6,044 nt of DNA from an uncultured Rikenella sp. (GCF_910577125.1 NZ_CAJTMN010000112.1:1-6044); one strand, 5' to 3'; counted from the stretch's first letter, positions 1-5,940 are shown. Program-made: numbers and translations. The notes: generated by a model not told the origin, from the letters alone.

Positions 1-71
1 GCGCGCCTTGGGAAATCTTGTCAAAATGTGCCGACACATTTTGACGATTTCCCTCCTTAGGCGTGGCGCGC
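1..71. repeat. Long interrupted palindrome, copy 1
   Basis: Arms at 1-7, 10-17 and 20-30 pair with 65-71, 46-53 and 35-45 around loop CCGA (31-34). The first 50 bases are identical to the other copy; the two differences (55 and 58) fall in the bulged right-hand part and largely spare the paired blocks. Confidence 0.85.
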
Positions 72-160
72 GGTGCCTGCGGGCACTCCGACAGGGCAGC
101 CTCTACCCTAACAGGATAGAACTGCCCTCGGGCCGGGCAGGCCCCACGTCCCGTGGACGG

Positions 161-178
161 GCGAAACTTGCGTTTCGC
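161..178 (-). other. Variable hairpin with GNRA loop, copy 1
   Basis: On the minus strand GCGAAAC and GTTTCGC pair perfectly over 7 bp around GCAA, a GNRA tetraloop. The stem sequence differs from the corresponding hairpin of the other copy while pairing and loop class are kept. Confidence 0.8.
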
Positions 179-207
179 TGCGGCAGCCTCTACCCAATTC
201 TCTTTTC

Positions 208-278
208 GCGCGCCTTGGGAAATCTTGTCAAAATGTGCCGACACATTTTGACGATTTCCCTTCTAAGGCGTGGCGCGC
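208..278. repeat. Long interrupted palindrome, copy 2
   Basis: Arms GCGCGCC, GGGAAATC and GTCAAAATGTG on the left are matched in order by CACATTTTGAC, GATTTCCC and GGCGCGC on the right around the 4-base loop CCGA (238-241). Small bulges separate the blocks, and CGCCTT near 211-216 can also pair with AAGGCG at 265-270. The total is about 26 base pairs, able to form a long RNA stem or a DNA cruciform. No T-run follows on either strand, so it is not a simple terminator. Confidence 0.85.
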
Positions 279-366
279 GGTGCCTTCGAACACTCCGAAA
301 TGGCAGCCTCTACCCTAACAGGATAGAACTGCCCTCGGGCCGGGCAGGCCCCACGTCCCGTGGACG

Positions 367-386
367 GGAAATGCTCACGCATTTCC
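367..386 (-). other. Variable hairpin with GNRA loop, copy 2
   Basis: On the minus strand GGAAATGC and GCATTTCC pair perfectly over 8 bp around GTGA, a GNRA tetraloop. It sits where the other copy has an unrelated hairpin, between otherwise identical sequences. Confidence 0.8.
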
Positions 387-403
387 ACTGGCCGCCTCTA
401 CCC

Positions 404-452
404 CAATAACGCTACGACAACCGCCCCCAACGCGCTGCGCACAGCAGCCCCG
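404..452 (-). other. Spacer between lipoprotein stop and repeat array
   Basis: GC-rich spacer. On the minus strand it holds a short GCTGC-TGTGC-GCAGC hairpin (about 434-448) soon after the lipoprotein stop but no T-run, so it is not a convincing Rho-independent terminator. Transcription could therefore continue into the repeat array. Confidence 0.35.
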
Positions 453-1031
453 TCACTTCACATGCCACGAACCGCGCGCCTTGACGAACGTCCGTTTGTC
501 CTTGTACTCCCGACCCTGCTGAAACCCCTTGCAAACCCCGAACGGCGTAATGTCCCGCTCTTCGAACGTAAACGTGCACTCGACGATCCCCTCCTCCGAC
601 AACGTACGGAACTCGTCGATCCGCACCGGAGCCATCCGGCAGACCGGCACATACGCCTCCCGCTCCGTCGAGCGGCTCCCGTCCACCATCGTCCGGGTCT
701 TTTCCGACAACCGCACGTCGATCACCGTCCGCCACGTATTCCGATCCGCCACCGTCACCTCCGCCAGCCCCGCATCGATCAACGGCCCGTAATGTTTCCG
801 GATATATCCTTTGGAATCTTTGTGATTGTCGCCCGTCAGCACCACCTCGCCGATCCGCATCGGCGCATAGTACGGCATACGGAACTCCGCCTGCGCCGCA
901 ATCTGCTCCAGCGCCCCCTCCGATGTCAACTCGCCCGAACACGAAACCAGCCCTCCCCAACAAACGGCCCAAACCAAAAACTGCCGGACACCGCGTCCTG
1001 CGAATCGATTAATTCTCTTTAAACCAAACAT
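453..1031 (-). CDS. Hypothetical lipoprotein, no recognised domain
   Basis: A 192-residue protein with a clear lipoprotein signal peptide: a basic N-terminus (Lys5, Arg6, Arg9, Arg13, Arg16), a hydrophobic core (FLVWAVCWGGLV, 18-29) and the lipobox LVSC with the acylated Cys31. The sequence after Cys31 is SGELTSEG; it lacks an obvious run of acidic residues of the kind that sends Bacteroidota lipoproteins to the cell surface, so an inner face of the outer membrane location is likelier. The mature part of about 160 residues is mixed and soluble, with two further cysteines at 131 and 151 and one at 167; the segments YAPMRIGEVVLTGDNHKDSKGYIRK (split as YAPMRIGEVVL and TGDNHKDSKGYIRK, 55-79) and WRTVIDVRLSEKTRTMV (100-116) suggest a beta-rich fold. 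I recognise no family. Start chosen by signal peptide and ribosome binding site. Its stop is followed by 42 bases and then the hairpin-repeat array. Confidence 0.82.
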   Translation of the reverse strand: MFGLKRINRFAGRGVRQFLVWAVCWGGLVSCSGELTSEGALEQIAAQAEFRMPYYAPMRIGEVVLTGDNHKDSKGYIRKHYGPLIDAGLAEVTVADRNTWRTVIDVRLSEKTRTMVDGSRSTEREAYVPVCRMAPVRIDEFRTLSEEGIVECTFTFEERDITPFGVCKGFQQGREYKDKRTFVKARGSWHVK

Positions 1032-1117
1032 TTAAACTCCTTTCCGCTTTAAATCCATCCCCCTCCGCCTTCCTGTGCAAGGTTCACAAGATAGCTATTT
1101 TTTCGAATAAACACCGC
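1032..1117 (-). other. 86-base gap between DUF4435 and lipoprotein genes
   Basis: Apart from the ribosome binding site of the lipoprotein gene, this gap has only short symmetries (ATAGCTAT at 1091-1098, and a weak TATT/AATA pairing near 1099-1110). I see no strong terminator and no good match to the Bacteroidota -33/-7 promoter pattern. Whether the lipoprotein gene belongs to the upstream transcript is therefore undecided. Confidence 0.4.
1037..1043 (-). promoter_or_regulatory. Shine-Dalgarno sequence of the lipoprotein gene
   Basis: AAAGGAG on the minus strand, five bases before the ATG at 1031. It supports this start, and the lipoprotein frame over a competing minus-strand frame covering 972-412. 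Confidence 0.7.
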
Positions 1118-2098
1118 TCAGCTCTCCAAGATTCGGATAATATCCTCACGCAATTTGGCGAATAACGGACAAGCCCGATATCCCGTATTGCTCTTCAGCA
1201 ACTCGTCCACGTCCGAGAGCACATTGTTATACGAGCTCAACTCGTTGTTCAGCGGCAACCCCTGCCGCGAGCTGCCCAATATCTGCCTCACAGCCATCTT
1301 CCTCAAGGCATTGCAAACCGTCCCCACGAGCGTAGCCACCACATTGTCCAGCAGCGTATGCCCCTGCATGTAGAGGTGCGTCTCCTCCGGCACCACCCCC
1401 CGGCTTCGGAGATAAGCGTCGAATTTCTCCACCTCGGCCACATGCTGTTTATGCTTGGAGCGCAACATGCGGAGTCGTTTTTCCACCTGTTTTTCCAGCC
1501 ACTCCAGCGTATCCTCGCCATTGTCCTCGACATTGACGAAGTTGATCTTCACGGCATTCCGGAAATCGGCCAGCGTGAAGATCGTGGGTCGATCCACCCG
1601 GGCGGCATAGGCATACCACAGAAAGACGGGGTAAATGATCCGCGAATATTCGGCCATGAACTCTTCGAATTCGAAGATATGGGTATCGCGCTTGGTCGCC
1701 CGCACGCAGACGGAGTGCAGCGAAGGCGGATAACAGAGGTAGTTTTCGATGGCGTAAGTATAGGTCTGCAACAGATACGGCGTCTGATTCACCTGCTTCG
1801 ACCGTTCGCAGAGCTCTCCGAAGAGGTAGTCGAAATCGGAATCGACACAGAGAATCAGGTGTTTACCCGCCTGCGGAATGAATTGCATCACGACCTTCTT
1901 CCCCTTCGCCAGGTCATTCCGAGCAGGCGTCGAGATTTCGAACCGGCGCTCCGGTGTCTCGAACTCATCGAAAATAGCCCGCCAGAAGGGGATATCGTCA
2001 TACCCTTCGACATAGACCATCACCCGGTTCCGTTTATGCAGCATCGATGAAGCCGCCAGATACTCGGAGGTGATATTTTGCACCAATCTTTTTCCCAT
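1118..2098 (-). CDS. DUF4435 domain-containing protein with Toprim-like acidic motifs
   Basis: A 326-residue protein that I assign to the DUF4435 family from its N-terminal pattern; no member's biochemical role is certain to me. Visible: MVYVEGYDDIPFWR at 27-40 (Glu31, Asp34, Asp35), LILCVDSDFDYLF at 81-93 (Asp86, Asp88, Asp90), and YAIENYLCYPP at 115-125 (Glu118, Asn119). A conserved Glu followed by a DxD after a hydrophobic strand resembles the metal-binding layout of Toprim domains in primases, topoisomerases and OLD nucleases, so metal-dependent nucleic-acid chemistry is a reasonable but unproven guess. The C-terminal half (about 195-326) is mainly helical and charged, with HTLLDNVVATL at 247-257. 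No signal peptide or membrane segment, so cytoplasmic. The ATG at 2098 keeps the whole conserved N-terminus. There is no Shine-Dalgarno sequence because the parS site occupies that position. It is probably co-transcribed with the acyltransferase. Confidence 0.85.
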   Translation of the reverse strand: MGKRLVQNITSEYLAASSMLHKRNRVMVYVEGYDDIPFWRAIFDEFETPERRFEISTPARNDLAKGKKVVMQFIPQAGKHLILCVDSDFDYLFGELCERSKQVNQTPYLLQTYTYAIENYLCYPPSLHSVCVRATKRDTHIFEFEEFMAEYSRIIYPVFLWYAYAARVDRPTIFTLADFRNAVKINFVNVEDNGEDTLEWLEKQVEKRLRMLRSKHKQHVAEVEKFDAYLRSRGVVPEETHLYMQGHTLLDNVVATLVGTVCNALRKMAVRQILGSSRQGLPLNNELSSYNNVLSDVDELLKSNTGYRACPLFAKLREDIIRILES

Positions 2099-2100
2099 AA

Positions 2101-2116
2101 TGTTCCACGTGAAACA
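2101..2116 (+). promoter_or_regulatory. parS: parS ParB-binding site, full consensus match
   Basis: TGTTCCACGTGAAACA matches the near-universal chromosomal parS consensus TGTTNCACGTGAAACA at every defined position. ParB binds such sites as a dimer, loads as a CTP-dependent sliding clamp and recruits the SMC and ParA machinery for origin segregation. The site fills 16 of the 39 bases between the acyltransferase stop and the DUF4435 start and ends two bases before that start codon, so in the transcript it occupies the normal ribosome binding position. ParA and ParB themselves are not in the window. Confidence 0.88.
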
Positions 2117-2137
2117 TCGAATTTCGTTCTCCCCCCT

Positions 2138-3994
2138 CTACAACTGCGTGTTTCCCGCCTCCCGGAAGCGCTCGTAGACCTTCTCGCCCGGAAACTCGCG
2201 AGCCACCATATCCACCTTATCCGGCGGCACATCGCACAAATCGAGGATCAACATCGCATCCAGCGCGTCGCCGAACAGCGGATCCACGTTGAACCCCATC
2301 ACCCGTCCTCCGAGCTGGAGGTATTTCTTCATCAGCACCGGCATCCCCTGCCCTGTCGGTTCGACATCCCGGATCAGCTTGTCGATCTCCTCGTCCGACC
2401 GAATCCCCCGGATCAGCGCCGCCTCGACCACCGGCCGCCCCAGCGCCCTCACCCCGTTCCGGGGCACCACATACTTCGCCAGCTCCGCATTCCAGTGGTT
2501 CGCCCGGATATAGTCGATCAACAGCCACTTCGCCGCCATCGAATAGCCTCCCGACATGCTCACCGGCCCGAGCAGATAGCGATACGAAGCGTTCCGCATC
2601 AACACCTGCAGAATCCCGCGCCACAACAGCAGCAAGGTCTGCGACCGCCGCTGATACTCCTGCACCACGAACGAACGCCCCAGCTCGATCGACTGTCTCA
2701 ACACGTCATGCAGGTGGTGCGAGAACTCGAACGACCGATAGGTATAAAATCCCTCGAATCCCCTCCGGTCCAGCAACACATCGCCGAATCCGATGCGATA
2801 GGCCCCCGTGATCGTCCGGTGCTCCGCGTCCCAGACAAAAAGATGCCGATACAGTTCGTCGTGCGCATCGCCCCCCACCGGCCGCAGCTCCTCCCCATCC
2901 GCTTTCCGTCCGTCGGCCTCGCGCAGGCGGACGATCTCGCGCATCGTCAGCGGAATATCGTCCGCCGAGGCGCAAAACAAGCACATATCCCCCACCCGGA
3001 TCCACATACACCGCGCCGCAATCCGATCGAGCTCCGCCCCCAGCTCCGCAGGATCCGCCGCTCCGGCGACTCCGCCGCCCTCCGGCTTTCGCACCCGCCG
3101 CCCCCGCTTCTTTTTTCTCATCTTGAGCCGCGCCAGTGCCTCGCGGCGACGCTCCTCCTCCAGCTCCTCCCGCATCGCCGCCTCGTCCACCAGCACAGCC
3201 CGCAGCGAATAGACATTCGCCCGCAGGAAATCGCCGACCGCCTTCAGGTCGCCCATCTCGCGCAACCTCCGCGCCGCTACCGCCGAACCGAGAACCACCG
3301 CCACCGACCGGCTCCGCTTATTGGTCAGCTCCAACGGCAGGCGCATCGTCTGCAACATCGGGTGCACCTTTCCCAGCAGATGGAAAATCAGGCTGTTACG
3401 TCCGTCGATATAGGCCGGCAGAACCGGCACCCCCGCCTGGCGGATAAATTTGATCATCGACAGCGCCCACGGTTTGTCCTCTACCTTTGTAAATCCTTTC
3501 TGAAAAGTAGAGACCTCTCCCGCCGGAAAAATCACCAATGGTGCCCCGCTGCGCAAGTGCTCGACCGCCCGCCTCACCTGCGAGAAATTCCGTCCTTTTT
3601 TCGCTTCGAACGGGTCGATCGGCAGAAAAAAGTCCCGCAGCGTATCGATCCGGCTCAGCAGAAAATTGCCCAGGAACTTGACATCGGGCCTCACCCGCGC
3701 CACCAGTGCCATAAGCAGCAGCCCGTCCAGCGCGCCGTACGGCTGATTCGCCACAAGGATGAAAGGCCCCTTCGCAGGTATCCACTCCAGCCGTTGCTCG
3801 TCCGCCTCGATCGTCACCCCGAGCCGTTCGAGAATCTCCCGAGCGAACTCCACCCCCGTTTTGTCCGCCGCAGCGCCGTACAGATCGTTGATTTTATTGA
3901 TTCCCAGCATCGACCGGGCGATCTTCACGATCGCCTTGTTCAACACCGTCGTATAGGGAATCCCGAGGTCGGAATTTTCCACCAGTTTCTTCAT
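2138..3994 (-). CDS. Two-domain acyltransferase: N-terminal PlsC-type O-acyltransferase plus C-terminal OlsB-like N-acyltransferase (OlsF-like)
   Basis: Probably makes an acylated amino-acid membrane lipid of the ornithine or glycine lipid type, acting at the inner face of the cytoplasmic membrane. Residues about 65-265 look like a PlsC-type lysophospholipid acyltransferase: FILVANQPYGALDG at 78-91 occupies the active-site block, and VIFPAGEVSTFQ at 154-165 the substrate-binding block. A charged, very basic linker (about 275-305, including KMRKKKRGRR) leads to a C-terminal GNAT-like half (about 320-600) with hemolysin/OlsB-type segments such as ITGAYRIGFG (395-404), ELGRSFVVQEYQ (437-448), LLLLWRGI (454-461) and GPVSMSG (476-482). 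Known of the family: OlsF of Flavobacterium has this order and does both acylations, whereas Bacteroides species split them into glsA and glsB. Oddity: the usual catalytic His of the first block is Gln84 (codon CAG), although Asp90 remains. No clear Shine-Dalgarno sequence precedes the ATG. The lipid product is inferred, not shown. Confidence 0.82.
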   Translation of the reverse strand: MKKLVENSDLGIPYTTVLNKAIVKIARSMLGINKINDLYGAAADKTGVEFAREILERLGVTIEADEQRLEWIPAKGPFILVANQPYGALDGLLLMALVARVRPDVKFLGNFLLSRIDTLRDFFLPIDPFEAKKGRNFSQVRRAVEHLRSGAPLVIFPAGEVSTFQKGFTKVEDKPWALSMIKFIRQAGVPVLPAYIDGRNSLIFHLLGKVHPMLQTMRLPLELTNKRSRSVAVVLGSAVAARRLREMGDLKAVGDFLRANVYSLRAVLVDEAAMREELEEERRREALARLKMRKKKRGRRVRKPEGGGVAGAADPAELGAELDRIAARCMWIRVGDMCLFCASADDIPLTMREIVRLREADGRKADGEELRPVGGDAHDELYRHLFVWDAEHRTITGAYRIGFGDVLLDRRGFEGFYTYRSFEFSHHLHDVLRQSIELGRSFVVQEYQRRSQTLLLLWRGILQVLMRNASYRYLLGPVSMSGGYSMAAKWLLIDYIRANHWNAELAKYVVPRNGVRALGRPVVEAALIRGIRSDEEIDKLIRDVEPTGQGMPVLMKKYLQLGGRVMGFNVDPLFGDALDAMLILDLCDVPPDKVDMVAREFPGEKVYERFREAGNTQL

Positions 3995-4027
3995 ATCTCG
4001 ATCATTTTCAATTTTTTACGGGCCGTT

Positions 4028-4043
4028 CGTTCCACGTGGAACA
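4028..4043 (-). promoter_or_regulatory. parS: parS-like ParB-binding site (second site)
   Basis: On the minus strand this reads TGTTCCACGTGGAACG. It contains a perfect 14-base palindrome, GTTCCACGTGGAAC (4029-4042), centred on CACGTG. Against the chromosomal parS consensus TGTTNCACGTGAAACA it differs at two positions, and one of these (G for A at position 12) makes the site more symmetric. From memory, the symmetric TGTTCCACGTGGAAC form is used as parS in Pseudomonas. It lies in the 57-base gap between the mnmG stop and the acyltransferase start, 33 bases before that start codon. The location in a gap and the nearby full-consensus site make chance unlikely. An unrelated regulator with a CACGTG-centred operator is the alternative. 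Confidence 0.75.
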
Positions 4044-4051
4044 CCGCCCTC

Positions 4052-5935
4052 CTATCGCCCGAAATAGACAAGCAGCACGTTGATATCCGCCGGCGAAACC
4101 CCCGGAATCCGCGAAGCCTGCGCAATGGTCAGCGGCCGTATCCGCGTCAGCTTCTGCCGCGCCTCGATCGACACGGAACCCAACGCATTGAAATCGAAAT
4201 CGGCCGGAATCCGAATCCCTTCGAGCCGCTTCATCTTCTCGGCCACCATCCGCTCCCGTTCGATATACCCGGCGTATTTCACGCCGATCTCCACCGCCAG
4301 CACCTCCTCTTTGCTCGCCCCGATCTCCTGCAGATAGCCGGCAAAAAGAGGCAAAGCCCCGGCCAGCCCCGACAGCGAGACCCCTGTCCGCAACAACAGC
4401 TCGGCGAGCCGTTTCCGCTGCGTAATCGGCGACTCGACGACCGAGCACAGATAACCGTTCACCTCTTCCGGTGCCGCGGTCATTTCGCTCAAACACTGCT
4501 CCACAGCCGCGATCCGCCCCTCCGAAGCCTCGAAAGCCGCCCACCGCTCGTCCGAAACCAGCCCGATTTTCCGTCCCAGCGGCGTCAACCGCCGGTCTGC
4601 ATTATCCTGCCGCAACAGAATCCGATACTCCGCCCGGCTGGTGAACATCCGATACGGCTCATCCACCCCCTTGGTCACCAGATCATCGATCAACACCCCG
4701 ATATAGGCCTCATCCCTTCCTAACACGAACGGCTCCTCACCCCGCAACGCCAACACCGCATTGATCCCCGCCATCAGCCCCTGCGCCGCCGCCTCCTCGT
4801 AGCCCGTCGTCCCGTTGATCTGTCCGGCGAAATACAGACCCGCCACCCGTTTGGTTTCGAGCGTATGCCGCAGCTGCGTCGGCGGGAAGTAGTCGTATTC
4901 GATGGCATACCCCGGCCGATAGATCTGCACGTGCTCCAGCCCCTCGATCCGCTGCAACGCCTCGACCTGCACCTCCCACGGCAGGGAAGACGAAAAGCCG
5001 TTCAAATAATATTCGTTCGTCGACCTCCCCTCCGGTTCGAGAAACAACTGGTGCTGCTCCTTGTCGGCAAACGTCCGGAGCTTGTCCTCTATGCTCGGAC
5101 AATACCTCGGCCCGCGCCCCCGGATCACGCCTGTGAAGAGCGGCGAACGGTCGAATCCCGACCGCAGCACGTCATGCACCTCCGGCGACGTATATACCAG
5201 ATAACAAGGCAATTGTCGTTCGGTTTCGACCGGCCGCACGGAAGGCAGAAAAGAGAATTTCTCCGGCTCCGCATCTCCGTACTGAGCCTCGATGCGATCG
5301 AAATCGATGGTTCTCGCATCCAGCCTGGCCGGCGTCCCGGTCTTCATCCGATCCGCCTCGAATCCCAGCTCCTGCAACTGCTCCGTAAGCCCGTGGCTGG
5401 ACATATCGGCCGATCGCCCTCCCGGAGCCTGCGCCGTCCCCACGTGCATCAGACCGTTCAGAAAGGTACCGTTGGTCAGGATCACCGCCCGCGCCCTAAA
5501 GCGTACCCCGAGCTGGGTAACCACCCCCTCTACCCTGCTCCGATCCTCCGAAACGAGCAACCCCGTCACACTGTCCTGCCACATATAGAGCCCCTCTGTC
5601 CCGTCCAGCACCCGCCGCCACTCCTGTGAGAAGGCATATTTGTCGCACTGCGCCCGCGGACTCCACATCGCCGCCCCCTTCGACCGGTTGAGCATCCGGA
5701 ATTGCAGGGTCGTTCTATCGGTCACGATCCCCATCTGCCCTCCGAGCGCATCGATCTCGCGCACGATCTGTCCCTTCGCCACCCCTCCGACGGCCGGATT
5801 GCACGACATCTGGGCCACTTTGCCCATATCCATCGTCACGAGCAGCGTCTGTGCTCCCATCCGAGCCGCTGCCGCCGCCGCCTCGCATCCCGCGTGCCCG
5901 GCTCCGACCACAATTATATCGTATTCGAATCGCAT
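4052..5935 (-). CDS. mnmG: tRNA uridine-5-carboxymethylaminomethyl(34) synthesis enzyme MnmG (GidA)
   Basis: FAD-dependent subunit of the cytoplasmic MnmE-MnmG complex, which installs the (carboxymethyl)aminomethyl group on wobble uridine 34 of several tRNAs. The 627 residues match the usual family length of about 630. Visible in order: an N-terminal dinucleotide-binding loop GAGHAGCEAA at residues 11-20; SCNPAVGGVAKG around 44-55, with Cys45 at the position of a conserved family cysteine; the first MnmG signature GPRYCPSIEDK at 275-285, with the second conserved cysteine, Cys279; the second signature at 370-393, starting AGQINGTTGYEE; and a helical C-terminal domain from about residue 550 (KYAGYIERERM), ending SRIPGVSPADINVLLVYFG. 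The ATG start is set by the GAGHAG motif just downstream and a perfect ribosome binding site. It is the first gene of the minus-strand cluster. All key motifs are intact. Family knowledge: gidA is often near the replication origin, which fits the two parS-like sites just downstream. Confidence 0.98.
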   Translation of the reverse strand: MRFEYDIIVVGAGHAGCEAAAAAARMGAQTLLVTMDMGKVAQMSCNPAVGGVAKGQIVREIDALGGQMGIVTDRTTLQFRMLNRSKGAAMWSPRAQCDKYAFSQEWRRVLDGTEGLYMWQDSVTGLLVSEDRSRVEGVVTQLGVRFRARAVILTNGTFLNGLMHVGTAQAPGGRSADMSSHGLTEQLQELGFEADRMKTGTPARLDARTIDFDRIEAQYGDAEPEKFSFLPSVRPVETERQLPCYLVYTSPEVHDVLRSGFDRSPLFTGVIRGRGPRYCPSIEDKLRTFADKEQHQLFLEPEGRSTNEYYLNGFSSSLPWEVQVEALQRIEGLEHVQIYRPGYAIEYDYFPPTQLRHTLETKRVAGLYFAGQINGTTGYEEAAAQGLMAGINAVLALRGEEPFVLGRDEAYIGVLIDDLVTKGVDEPYRMFTSRAEYRILLRQDNADRRLTPLGRKIGLVSDERWAAFEASEGRIAAVEQCLSEMTAAPEEVNGYLCSVVESPITQRKRLAELLLRTGVSLSGLAGALPLFAGYLQEIGASKEEVLAVEIGVKYAGYIERERMVAEKMKRLEGIRIPADFDFNALGSVSIEARQKLTRIRPLTIAQASRIPGVSPADINVLLVYFGR

Positions 5936-5940
5936 ATTTT

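Larger units (their letters stand above)
1..195 (-). repeat. Hairpin-rich tandem repeat, copy 1 (window-edge)
   Basis: Same layout as the gene-proximal copy, separated from it by an 12-base AT-rich spacer (196-207). The differences in the core are at positions 55, 58, 79, 82, 83, 92 and 94; positions 162-180 are replaced by a different hairpin. It begins with the first base of the window, so the array may continue to the left. The box GGGTAGAGGCTGCC (minus strand) occurs at 195-182 and again at 108-95. Confidence 0.85.
1..403 (-). ncRNA. Candidate structured RNA, two tandem units, possibly in the lipoprotein 3' region
   Basis: Several signs favour RNA made from the minus strand over DNA-only repeats. 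The variable hairpin keeps full pairing and a GNRA loop despite a changed stem. The CTATCC/GGGTAG stem needs a U-G pair that exists only on the minus strand (on plus it is an A-C mismatch). The short hairpin is GTGCC/GGCAC in one copy and GTGTT/GGCAC in the other, again U-G pairs only on minus. The direction matches the upstream lipoprotein gene, with no terminator seen between. I match it to no known RNA family; it could instead be a dispersed intergenic repeat whose transcripts fold. Confidence 0.45.
208..403 (-). repeat. Hairpin-rich tandem repeat, copy 2 (gene-proximal)
   Basis: This unit repeats the left-hand unit at an offset of exactly 207 bases: 208-368 matches 1-161 at 154 of 161 positions with no gap. 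Reading minus strand from the lipoprotein side it holds: a GGGTAGAGGCGGCC box (403-390); a variable hairpin (386-367); a CGTCC/GGACG mini-hairpin (about 366-354); a GC-rich block with alternative stems (350-329); a nested hairpin CTATCC/GGGTAG inside GGCAG/CTGCC (about 333-302); a short GTGTT/GGCAC hairpin (294-281); and a long palindrome (278-208). No protein is convincing here. I do not recognise the element family; it may be an intergenic repeat specific to the lineage. Confidence 0.85.

Noticed and set aside
1..403. CRISPR array or integron attC array
   Set aside because: The period is 207 with nearly identical content throughout, no short repeat-unique spacer pattern, and no cas gene or integrase nearby; attC-type core sites were not seen.
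8..409. Plus-strand 133-residue open frame with an internal repeat (GSLYPNRIELPSGRAGP twice)
   Set aside because: It is open only because the repeat period, 207, is a multiple of three. It spans palindromes and hairpins, has no ribosome binding site, and the variable segments change by structure, not by codon.
412..972. Alternative minus-strand frame over the lipoprotein gene, and a plus-strand frame at 360-1022
   Set aside because: The frame at 1031-453 has a signal peptide, lipobox and ribosome binding site; the others are low-complexity Gly/Arg or Pro/Arg shadows without these.
2078..4723. Plus-strand 881-residue open frame
   Set aside because: It runs antisense through the acyltransferase gene, into mnmG and over both parS sites; its composition (rich in His, Arg, Pro) is typical of an antisense shadow of GC-rich genes.
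4928..4933. CACGTG inside mnmG, second occurrence
   Set aside because: The flanking bases match neither parS arm, so this is a chance hexamer in coding sequence.
5441..5446. CACGTG inside mnmG as a third parS
   Set aside because: The flanks (GTCCC and CATCA) do not match the parS arms, and the bases simply encode the conserved MHVGTA segment.
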